Shown: positions 6,185 to 12,041 of the stretch, piece by piece
Layout: each line of letters starts with the position of its first letter
Position numbering within the stretch: the first letter of the stretch is position 1
Origin: Anaerolineales bacterium UBA4823
Lineage (GTDB): Bacteria > Chloroflexota > Anaerolineae > Anaerolineales > UBA4823
Direction of reading: 5' to 3'
Length of the DNA stretch: 12,041 nt
Assembly (NCBI GenBank): GCA_002402275.1
Contig: DHFN01000051.1
Location: forward strand, 15,691 to 27,731
Notes under the pieces: generated by a model
The model's database searches: none
The model's input: only the letters and a program-made list of their open reading frames with translations
Told to the model about the DNA's origin: nothing
Made by a program: the position numbers and the translations under genes

Positions 6185-6199
6185 TCGCAGGTTTTTTTT
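6165..6199 (+). terminator. Attenuator terminator of the aro operon
   Basis: AACCTGCGAAG (6165-6175) pairs perfectly with CTTCGCAGGTT (6183-6193) around a 7-base loop, followed by an unbroken run of eight T (6192-6199). It lies two bases before the aroH ribosome-binding site (GGAGAG, 6202-6207) and downstream of the operon's own promoter. It therefore must be conditional, since otherwise the operon would be silent. The truncated leader RNA would be about 150 nt. Confidence 0.88.
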
Positions 6200-6210
6200 A
6201 TGGAGAGAAT

Positions 6211-6591
6211 ATGGCATTACGAGGTATTCGCGGCGCGACGGTTGTTAGGGAAGATAAACCTGAGCTAATCTTGACGGCAACTAAGGAATTATTATCTGCA
6301 ATTCAAAAAGCCAATCTGAGTTTGTCGGTTACAGATATTGCCAGTTGTATTTTTACGATGACTGAAGATTTGAGGAGTGAATTTCCAGCAAAGGCTGCCC
6401 GACAGATGGGATGGGAGGGGGTACCTCTGATGTGTGCCCAAGAGATTCCAGTAGCCAATAGTTTACCAAAATGTATTCGGGTTCTTGTTCACTGGAACAC
6501 TGATTTATTAGCTAGAGAGATCAATCATGTTTATCTAGGTGAAGCCAGCATATTAAGACCTGAGTTTACAGCTTCACAATTTGGAAAATGA
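6211..6591 (+). CDS. aroH: Chorismate mutase, AroH type
   Basis: This monofunctional enzyme rearranges chorismate to prephenate at the branch to Tyr and Phe, working as a trimer in the cytoplasm. The 126 residues align end to end with the Bacillus subtilis AroH type, and the active-site residues fall at the same numbers: R7 in RGIRGAT, R64 (about R63), C75, E78 in CAQE, R90 in KCIRV and Y108 in HVYLGEA. FPAKAAR (58-64) is also diagnostic. The start at 6211 has GGAG at 6202-6205. It is the first structural gene after the attenuator, and aroF follows after 21 bases. The gene appears complete and functional. Confidence 0.95.
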   Translation: MALRGIRGATVVREDKPELILTATKELLSAIQKANLSLSVTDIASCIFTMTEDLRSEFPAKAARQMGWEGVPLMCAQEIPVANSLPKCIRVLVHWNTDLLAREINHVYLGEASILRPEFTASQFGK

Positions 6592-6612
6592 GTAGTGTAA
6601 GGAGAATATATT

Positions 6613-7653
6613 ATGTTAATCATTATGCATGTGGATGCATCCGAAGACCAAATTAATAGCGTAATCAAACGCGTGGAGGAATGTGGATTGAAAGCTCATA
6701 TATCTCAAGGAGAAGAACGCTGTATTATTGGCGCTATTGGGGATGGGCGCCCGGTGCAGAAAGATCAATTCATGTATCTACCCGGTGTAGATCGGATCGT
6801 TCCCATTACTCGGCCTTATAAGCTCGCATCTCGCGAGTTCCAAAAGGAAAACACCGTTTTTAATTTGGATGGAGTGACTATTGGCAGTAATTCAATTGTC
6901 TTGATCGCAGGACCATGTTCTGTCGAAAACCGCAGCCAGATGATTGAAACAGCTTACGCAGTAAAGGAAGCCGGAGCGCATGCGTTGCGCGGTGGAGCAT
7001 ATAAGCCGCGCACTTCGCCCTATGCTTTCCAAGGTTTGGGGGAAGCAGGTTTAGAGATTTTAGCAGAGGCGCGCGAATTAACCGGTATGCCCATCGTCAC
7101 TGAGGTGATGTCCACTGAGCAAGTGGATTTAGTTGCGAAGTATGCTGATGTTTTGCAAATCGGAGCTCGGAATATGCAAAATTACCCATTGCTCCATGCA
7201 GCGGGTGAAAGCCAGCATCCAGTTTTGATCAAACGCGGGATGATGGCAACAATCGAGGAGCTGCTCATGGCAGCTGAATACGTTCTTTCTCATGATAATC
7301 GGCGGGTCATTCTCTGTGAAAGAGGCATCCGGACTTTTGAAACTGCTACACGGAATACGACCGATATCAATGCTATTCCAGTTTTAAAAAGCGCAACCCA
7401 TTTGCCGGTCATACTTGATCCCAGCCATAGCACGGGTAATTGGGAATATGTCACTGCGGTTGCTCGGGCAGCGATTGCAGCTGGTGCGGATGGATTAATT
7501 ATTGAGGTTCACCCCAATCCAAGTGAAGCAAAATCGGATGGTGGACAATCGTTGAAGCCAGAACGATTTGCTGAATTAGTCACCCAGATAAGAACTATTG
7601 CGGAAGCGGTAGGTCGAGATTTATTTGCCAAACAAGGAGCGTTTGCGAAATGA
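6613..7653 (+). CDS. aroF: 3-deoxy-D-arabino-heptulosonate 7-phosphate synthase, type I-beta with N-terminal regulatory domain
   Basis: This enzyme condenses phosphoenolpyruvate with erythrose 4-phosphate, the entry step of the shikimate pathway. Residues 1-70 form a ferredoxin-like/ACT-like domain (HISQGEERCIIGAIGDG), as in the Thermotoga maritima enzyme where it mediates feedback inhibition by Tyr and Phe. The barrel follows with AGPCSVE, RGGAYKPRTSPY (the KPRTS motif), QIGARNMQN, LIKRGM and CERGIRTFE. The four metal ligands C102, H272, E298 and D309 fall at exactly the Thermotoga positions. The length, 346 residues, is normal for this subtype. The start at 6613 has AAGGAG at 6599-6604, eight bases upstream. 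Its stop overlaps the tyrA start (ATGA). Feedback inhibition is inferred from the domain and would add a second control layer to attenuation. Confidence 0.96.
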   Translation: MLIIMHVDASEDQINSVIKRVEECGLKAHISQGEERCIIGAIGDGRPVQKDQFMYLPGVDRIVPITRPYKLASREFQKENTVFNLDGVTIGSNSIVLIAGPCSVENRSQMIETAYAVKEAGAHALRGGAYKPRTSPYAFQGLGEAGLEILAEARELTGMPIVTEVMSTEQVDLVAKYADVLQIGARNMQNYPLLHAAGESQHPVLIKRGMMATIEELLMAAEYVLSHDNRRVILCERGIRTFETATRNTTDINAIPVLKSATHLPVILDPSHSTGNWEYVTAVARAAIAAGADGLIIEVHPNPSEAKSDGGQSLKPERFAELVTQIRTIAEAVGRDLFAKQGAFAK

Positions 7654-8519
7654 AAGCACAGCCCCCCTCACTCCTCTCCGATTGTCAAATTCTCATTGTG
7701 GGTTTAGGATTGATGGGGGGGTCATTGGCATTATCTCTTCAAGGAAAATGCAAAAGTTTGTTGGGTGTTGAGATAAACGAAAAGGTAAGCAAATTTGCTG
7801 TTGAAAATAAATTTGTAAATGAAGTCTATACCGATTTGCAAGCATTACCACCAGTTGATTTAGTCATCCTTGCTATCCCTGTTGGTGCGATTATTCAAGC
7901 CTTATCGGATTTGGGGAATTGTATAACCCAACCAGTAGTAGTTATGGATACCGGATCAACTAAGCAGGCAATTTGTCAGGCAATGGAAAATTTAGATGAG
8001 CAGTTTGATCCAATTGGTGGTCATCCGATGTGTGGAAAAGAGAGATTGGGTATACAAAATGCCGATCCAACTATTTTCTGTGATGCTCCCTTCGCAATGG
8101 TACCTTTAGAAAGAACCAGCGAACGGGCAAAGAATTTGGTTAGTCAATTGGTTCATGAGATTGGAAGTAAGGGGATCTGGCTAGATGCGCTTACCCATGA
8201 CCGTTGGGTTGCAGCGGTATCGCATGTTCCCTATCTATTAGCCAGTGCCTTAACCTTAGGCACGCCGTTAGAAAGTTCAATGTTGATCGGCAGTGGTTTT
8301 CGGAGCAGTGCCAGGTTAGCAGCAACACCCACATCCATGATGGCAGATGTCTTGATGACGAATCGGGATCCAATACTCCATTCAATGGAAAAAGTTGAGG
8401 ATGAATGGCATTTATTATATAAGATGTTAGCTGACCATCAAGATGGTGCATTAATTGAATATTTAGATCAAGCGGCGCTTCGATTAAATTCAATGCTCAA
8501 AGGAGATACAAAAGAATAA
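7650..8519 (+). CDS. tyrA: Prephenate dehydrogenase
   Basis: This enzyme oxidatively decarboxylates prephenate to 4-hydroxyphenylpyruvate, the committed tyrosine step. The N-terminal Rossmann fold has GLGLMGGS (residues 18-25), and an acidic E41 ends the second strand (LLGVE), which favours NAD+ over NADP+. Further motifs are the DTGSTK loop (S103), GGHPMCGKE with H125, and the C-terminal dimer domain with SHVPYLLASAL (H192) and SGFRSSARLA. At 289 residues there is no ACT domain, so direct allosteric inhibition by Tyr through such a domain is not expected. The ATG at 7650 overlaps the aroF stop by 4 bp, with AAGGAG at 7634-7639. It ends in the same reading frame as aroA, separated only by the TAA and one codon. 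An arogenate-specific variant cannot be excluded. Confidence 0.93.
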   Translation: MKAQPPSLLSDCQILIVGLGLMGGSLALSLQGKCKSLLGVEINEKVSKFAVENKFVNEVYTDLQALPPVDLVILAIPVGAIIQALSDLGNCITQPVVVMDTGSTKQAICQAMENLDEQFDPIGGHPMCGKERLGIQNADPTIFCDAPFAMVPLERTSERAKNLVSQLVHEIGSKGIWLDALTHDRWVAAVSHVPYLLASALTLGTPLESSMLIGSGFRSSARLAATPTSMMADVLMTNRDPILHSMEKVEDEWHLLYKMLADHQDGALIEYLDQAALRLNSMLKGDTKE

Positions 8520-8522
8520 AAG

Positions 8523-9851
8523 ATGGATTGTATTGTTTATCCAGTTTCAGGATTACAAGGGTCTATTAATTTACAAGGTGATAAATCGCTTTCTCATCGG
8601 GCTCTTTTACTGGGGGCTATGGCAAAAGGGACAAGCGAAATCGAAAATTTTTTATTAGCAGGGGTTACCAAACCTATGCTCAACGCCATGGAGCAATTTG
8701 GTATAAGCTGGGAAATGAAAGAAAAAACTTTAATTGTGCATGGCAAAGGATTAGGAAGCTGGAAGGATGCGGAAAATAGCCTTGATTGTGGAAATTCAGC
8801 CACTACGATTCGTTTGTTAGCTGGAGCAATGGCTGCCAATCATACCTCAGGAATATTAGATGGGAGTGAAGGATTGCAAAAACGACCGATGGATCGGATT
8901 GTGGAACCGATGCAAATAATGGGAATCCAAATCCATTCTACGGCAGGACATGCACCTTTGATCCTTCAACGTTCTCCTTTTCCTATTCGTGGAATAGAAT
9001 ATGAACTACCAGTTGCCAGTGCCCAAGTCAAAACCTGTTTGATCTTGAGTGCTTTAGCGGCAGATAGCCCTTCTCAATTGGTTGAACCAGGTCCTTCGCG
9101 CGACCATACCGAGAGGATGCTGAATGCAATGGGAGCCCACATTTTATCGGAAAGTGAAGTTGAAAATTACCAAAAAAAGTACTGCATTACCGTGATGCCA
9201 TTAAAAGATGAATTAAAGCCCTTGCGGATGAATTTACCTGGGGATATTTCTTCGGCTGCTTTCTTTATCGTAGCAGGCTTGATTAGTCCGCACTCCCAGA
9301 TTAAAATCAGTCAGATTGGTTTGAATCCTCGGCGTGCTGGATTGATCGAAGTGCTCCAAAAAATGGGGGCAGAATACAGCATCCAAAATCAAAACGAGCA
9401 GGGTGGAGAAACAGTGGGTGATTTGGTTGTCAATGCCAGCAATTTGGAAGCTACTCAGGTCAATGGAGAGGTAGTGGTTTGTATGATTGATGAATTCCCT
9501 ATTTTTGGAGTAGCTGCAGCATTCGCAAGAGGAGAAACCATTGTGTCTCAGGCAGAAGAATTACGTTACAAAGAAAGCGATAGAATAACAATGCTCTGTG
9601 AAGAATTGACCAAGATGGGTGTAGATGTGACGGAACAAGCTGATGGTTTTCGAATCAAAGGGAACGGGAAAGTCTCCGGAGGTGAGGTATGTTCGCACGG
9701 AGACCACCGCCTTGCTATGGCTCTTATGGTGGCTGGCTTGGCTGCCGAGAACCCAGTATGTGTGCACGGAGCAGAGGTAGTGAATGAATCGCTACCCGAA
9801 TTTATTCCCTTAATGCGCTCACTTGGAGCAGAGATAACTTGCCGGGATTGA
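8523..9851 (+). CDS. aroA: 3-phosphoshikimate 1-carboxyvinyltransferase (EPSP synthase), with Ala at the glyphosate-sensitivity Gly
   Basis: This enzyme joins shikimate 3-phosphate and phosphoenolpyruvate, the sixth step of the shikimate pathway. Length is 442 residues. Motifs are GDKSLSHRALLLGAMAKG (K21, S22, R26), CGNSATTIRL (89-98), KRPMDRI, ASAQVKTCL, PGDISSAAFF, IDEFP with D323 as the candidate catalytic Asp, ELRYKESDRI and GDHRLAMAL. In the CGNSATTIRL loop the residue matching E. coli Gly96 is A93, and P101 is matched by L98. The Gly-to-Ala change is the one that makes the CP4-type class II enzyme glyphosate-insensitive. The loop and the RYKESDR region look class II-like. The only ribosome site, AGGAG (8501-8505), is 17 bases from the ATG, so expression probably depends on coupling to tyrA. 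Confidence 0.96.
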   Translation: MDCIVYPVSGLQGSINLQGDKSLSHRALLLGAMAKGTSEIENFLLAGVTKPMLNAMEQFGISWEMKEKTLIVHGKGLGSWKDAENSLDCGNSATTIRLLAGAMAANHTSGILDGSEGLQKRPMDRIVEPMQIMGIQIHSTAGHAPLILQRSPFPIRGIEYELPVASAQVKTCLILSALAADSPSQLVEPGPSRDHTERMLNAMGAHILSESEVENYQKKYCITVMPLKDELKPLRMNLPGDISSAAFFIVAGLISPHSQIKISQIGLNPRRAGLIEVLQKMGAEYSIQNQNEQGGETVGDLVVNASNLEATQVNGEVVVCMIDEFPIFGVAAAFARGETIVSQAEELRYKESDRITMLCEELTKMGVDVTEQADGFRIKGNGKVSGGEVCSHGDHRLAMALMVAGLAAENPVCVHGAEVVNESLPEFIPLMRSLGAEITCRD

Positions 9852-9857
9852 AAAGAG

Positions 9858-10745
9858 ATGCCTTACTCGTTCGGTTTGATCGGGTATCCTTTAGAGCATA
9901 GCTTGTCCCCTCGCATTCATGCCGAATTCTTGCGAGTCTGTGGATTACAAGGGAAATATGATTTATTTCCCATACCCAATGATGATCATAAAGAAAAAGA
10001 ATTAAAAATGATGATTCAGCGGGTTAAAGAAGGAGAATTAAATGGCATAAATGTAACCATCCCATATAAGCAAAATGTACTTCCTTACTTAGATGATCTA
10101 TGCGGGGATGCCAAAATGGCAGGAGCGGTCAATACAATTTATGCTATTAATGGAAATGTATTTGGAGAAAACACCGATGTTGAAGGATTTCTCTTAGATG
10201 TCCATAATTTAATAGACCTTTCAGAAAAAGAGGACGCCTTGGTCTTTGGAGCAGGCGGGGCTGCCCGTGCGGTAGTGGCGGGTTTAGTAAAGAAAGGTTG
10301 GAAGGTAACCATAGCAGCCCGACAGGTTCACCAAGCCAGCCAATTAGTCCAAGATATTAGAGCAAGTATGGAGATAGAAGTTTCTTTAAAAGGGTTAAAC
10401 ATCGAGTTTTGCAGTTTGAATGAGACAGGCACTATTTTTCAGAAGCTAGGGGAACGGTTACAATTAGTTGTTAATTGTACTCCGGTAGGCATGTTAGGGC
10501 ATGCGAATAGGAGCTTATTTCCTGAGGATATCGAGATTCACGACAAGTTATGTGTGTATGACCTGGTTTATAACCCCCGCCAAACCCCATTATTAAAACA
10601 CGTAGAAAAACTTGGATTGCGAGGGAGAAATGGTATAGGTATGCTGCTCGAGCAAGCCAGGCGCTCCTTCGAAATTTGGACTGGTTGTGCTCCTTCATGC
10701 CCGGTCGAAGGAATCATTCAGGATTTATATGAGGTTTACTCATGA
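9858..10745 (+). CDS. aroE: Shikimate dehydrogenase
   Basis: This enzyme reduces 3-dehydroshikimate to shikimate, normally with NADPH. The 295-residue protein has the substrate-domain motifs SLSPRIH (15-21), NVTIPYK with the catalytic K71, and ENTD with D107. The nucleotide domain follows with GAGGAARAV, VNCTPVGM, DLVYNPRQTPLL and NGIGMLLEQA. The NADP-selecting NRTxxR stretch is altered to AARQVHQ, which keeps one Arg, so cofactor preference is less certain than family identity. The start at 9858 follows the aroA stop by 6 bases with a weak GAAAAGAG site. The stop overlaps the next gene as ATGA. It is slightly longer than usual (about 270-290) through a loop around residues 160-190. Confidence 0.95.
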   Translation: MPYSFGLIGYPLEHSLSPRIHAEFLRVCGLQGKYDLFPIPNDDHKEKELKMMIQRVKEGELNGINVTIPYKQNVLPYLDDLCGDAKMAGAVNTIYAINGNVFGENTDVEGFLLDVHNLIDLSEKEDALVFGAGGAARAVVAGLVKKGWKVTIAARQVHQASQLVQDIRASMEIEVSLKGLNIEFCSLNETGTIFQKLGERLQLVVNCTPVGMLGHANRSLFPEDIEIHDKLCVYDLVYNPRQTPLLKHVEKLGLRGRNGIGMLLEQARRSFEIWTGCAPSCPVEGIIQDLYEVYS

Positions 10746-11914
10746 AAATAGAGCCATCGCAGCGATTACAAACTTTACAGACCCAATATTTCGCTGGTTT
10801 AGAAAGCCATATTGCCGAATTAAAAGCAACCGGTAAGCAAGTGATTCGTCTCGATATTGGTTCACCGGATTTACCCCCCGCTCAACCTATTTTAGATGCT
10901 CTATGGAAATCTGCGCAACTCCCCAATGGGCATGGTTATCAACCTCATCGGGGAAGTCAGGAATTATTATCTGCTTGGGCAACAATGTATCGCCGTTGTT
11001 ATCAAGTAGATTTGGATTCAAGCCACGAAATTATCCCGCTCCTTGGATCGAAAGAAGGGATTTTCCATATCACCCAAGCATTTGTAAATCCCGGGGATGT
11101 TGTCTTGATTCCTAATCCTGGTTATTTAACTTATGAATCAGCTGCTCTTTTTGCCGGCGGTAAAATTTATTATATGCCTTTATTGAAGGAAAACGATTAT
11201 TTACCCGATTTAAGTGCCATTCCTGCGGAAACTGCTCAGAGAGCGAAATTGATGTGGATAAACTATCCTAACAACCCGACTGCGGCAGAAGCATCGCAAG
11301 ATTTTTTCCAACAAGCGGTTAATTTTGCCAGGGATTATCATATTATTTTATGTCACGATGCTGCTTATTCCCAAGTTACTTATGATGGATACCGATCTCC
11401 TTCCCTTCTCCAAGCCGATCGAGCCACAGAAAATTGCATAGAATTTAATACCTTATCAAAATCTCACAATATGGCAGGTTGGCGGGTTGGGGCAGCGGTA
11501 GGCAACCACACCCTATTGAATCATCTTTATACTCTGAAAACTCAACTTGACTCAAGTCACTTTAAACCGATCTTAGATGCCGCAGTAATAGCCATGACCT
11601 CCGACCAAGATTGGCTACTAGAGCGTAATTTTATCTACCAAAAAAGACGGGATATTATCCTTCGCTCTTTATACTCGATTGGGCTGTATCCTCAAATCCC
11701 AAAAGCGAGTTTATATGTTTGGTCTCCTATTCCGCCAAATTGGACGAGTGAGACTTTCTGCCAAAAGCTGCTGGAGGATGTTCAGGTTAGTCTGACTCCC
11801 GGAACAGTTTTTGGGAGTTATGGAGAAGGTTATGTCCGCATTTGTGTTTGTGCTGAAGAAGGGATTATTCGAGAAGCTTTACAAAGGATTACAGATTGGA
11901 TGGTGAGGCAATGA
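10742..11914 (+). CDS. PLP aminotransferase related to LL-diaminopimelate aminotransferase, likely serving aromatic amino acid synthesis
   Basis: This is a fold-type I class I/II aminotransferase of 390 residues. Motifs are DIGSPDLPPA near the N-terminus, HRGSQELLSAW, LLGSKEGIFHI, NPGDVVLIPNPGY, WINYPNNPTAAEA (cofactor/substrate Asn region), CHDAAYS (PLP-contacting Asp), the Schiff-base lysine K240 in LSKSHNMAGWRVG, and a C-terminal GEGYVRI with the substrate-carboxylate Arg. The pattern matches the DapL/aspartate-aromatic aminotransferase group. The position between aroE and aroC suggests transamination of 4-hydroxyphenylpyruvate (and perhaps phenylpyruvate or prephenate), completing Tyr synthesis after TyrA. 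A true diaminopimelate role remains possible and sequence reading alone does not decide. GAGG (10731-10734) is seven bases before the ATG, and both ends overlap neighbours by 4 bp. Confidence 0.85.
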   Translation: MKIEPSQRLQTLQTQYFAGLESHIAELKATGKQVIRLDIGSPDLPPAQPILDALWKSAQLPNGHGYQPHRGSQELLSAWATMYRRCYQVDLDSSHEIIPLLGSKEGIFHITQAFVNPGDVVLIPNPGYLTYESAALFAGGKIYYMPLLKENDYLPDLSAIPAETAQRAKLMWINYPNNPTAAEASQDFFQQAVNFARDYHIILCHDAAYSQVTYDGYRSPSLLQADRATENCIEFNTLSKSHNMAGWRVGAAVGNHTLLNHLYTLKTQLDSSHFKPILDAAVIAMTSDQDWLLERNFIYQKRRDIILRSLYSIGLYPQIPKASLYVWSPIPPNWTSETFCQKLLEDVQVSLTPGTVFGSYGEGYVRICVCAEEGIIREALQRITDWMVRQ

Positions 11915-12041
11915 GTCTTCGTTTCCTAACTGCCGGTGAATCGCACGGTCCGGCTTTGGCAGCCATTCTTGAAGGGTTACCTGCCGGATTGAACATCGTT
12001 TTACCCGTAATTAATCATGAGCTGGAACGCCGTCAAAGCGG
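11911..12041 (+). CDS. aroC: Chorismate synthase (3' end missing)
   Basis: This enzyme makes chorismate from EPSP using reduced flavin, the last common shikimate step. The first 43 codons are visible before the window ends. They contain RFLTAGESHGPALAAILEGLP and the NHELERRQ segment, both characteristic of the chorismate synthase N-terminus (the GESHG loop holds a conserved active-site His). The ATG at 11911 overlaps the aminotransferase stop as ATGA. GAGG at 11905-11908 is too close to the ATG to be an ideal ribosome site, so coupled re-initiation is likely. It continues the aro operon beyond the window. Confidence 0.93.
   Translation, partial: MSLRFLTAGESHGPALAAILEGLPAGLNIVLPVINHELERRQS

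Larger units (their letters stand above)
5658..6210. other. Divergent intergenic region between guaB and the aro operon (553 bp)
   Basis: The guaB-proximal third carries the possible 42-codon ORF. The stretch from about 5850 to 6010 is strongly AT-rich with no supported gene. Its right end (about 5985-6010, T-rich) is placed to act as an UP element for the aro promoter. The last 200 bases hold the aro promoter, leader peptide and attenuator. No convincing promoter for guaB was found on the minus strand: TATAAA near 5725-5720 lacks a matching -35. Confidence 0.6.

Noticed and set aside
6041..6210. T-box riboswitch or TRAP-type control of the aro leader
   Set aside because: No T-box consensus (AGGGTGGNACCGCG-like) precedes the terminator, no specifier-loop architecture is visible, and there are no regularly spaced GAG/TAG triplets. 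The leader peptide model explains the region better.
10303..10345. Altered NADP motif in AroE (AARQVHQ instead of NRTxxR) as a sign of a quinate dehydrogenase-type paralogue
   Set aside because: One Arg of the motif is retained, all catalytic motifs are standard and the gene sits in the aro operon, so ordinary shikimate dehydrogenase is the simpler reading.

Overview
The window is about 12 kb of a moderately AT-rich bacterial chromosome and reads as ordinary core-metabolism territory with one unusually informative control region. The gene set fits a free-living anaerobe or thermophile-related lineage: CBS-type family II pyrophosphatase, a Thermotoga-like type I-beta DAHP synthase, AroH-type chorismate mutase, and a DapL-like aminotransferase in an aro operon. 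My best guess is Chloroflexota (Anaerolineae-like). This is inferred from gene content and style only; no marker gene here proves it. No mobile elements, CRISPR arrays, tRNAs or rRNAs were seen.

Left part (1-3085, + strand): the end of a branched-chain amino acid ABC importer operon (livG, cut by the window edge, then livF), closed by a strong intrinsic terminator. A 310-bp gap follows, holding a 99-bp inverted-repeat-bounded segment. Next is a CBS-domain manganese-dependent inorganic pyrophosphatase (ppaC), whose -10 box lies so close to its ATG that the mRNA is probably leaderless.

Middle (3066-5657, - strand): alr (alanine racemase) and an IMP dehydrogenase-family gene (guaB), transcribed leftward as guaB-alr and convergent with ppaC. 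The guaB product keeps the catalytic Cys loop but lacks the Arg-Tyr pair of the IMPDH flap. A possible 42-codon membrane-peptide ORF lies just upstream of guaB.

Right part (6012-12041, + strand): a tightly packed, translationally coupled aromatic amino acid operon, aroH-aroF-tyrA-aroA-aroE-aminotransferase-aroC. It covers the first step (DAHP synthase), three of the later shikimate steps to chorismate, and the tyrosine branch. aroB, aroD/Q, aroK and pheA are not in the window.

The aro operon is preceded by what looks like a complete ribosome-mediated transcription attenuator: a near-consensus sigma-70 promoter (TTGACA-17-TAGAAT), a 25-codon leader peptide with a YYRYFYFY run, an RNA segment that can form competing 1:2 and 2:3 helices, and an 11-bp G+C-rich terminator followed by eight T just before the aroH ribosome-binding site. 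This predicts that the operon is read through when charged tRNA-Tyr (and/or tRNA-Phe) is scarce. It is the most interesting system in the window. A second point of note is an EPSP synthase with Ala at the position where a Gly gives glyphosate sensitivity.
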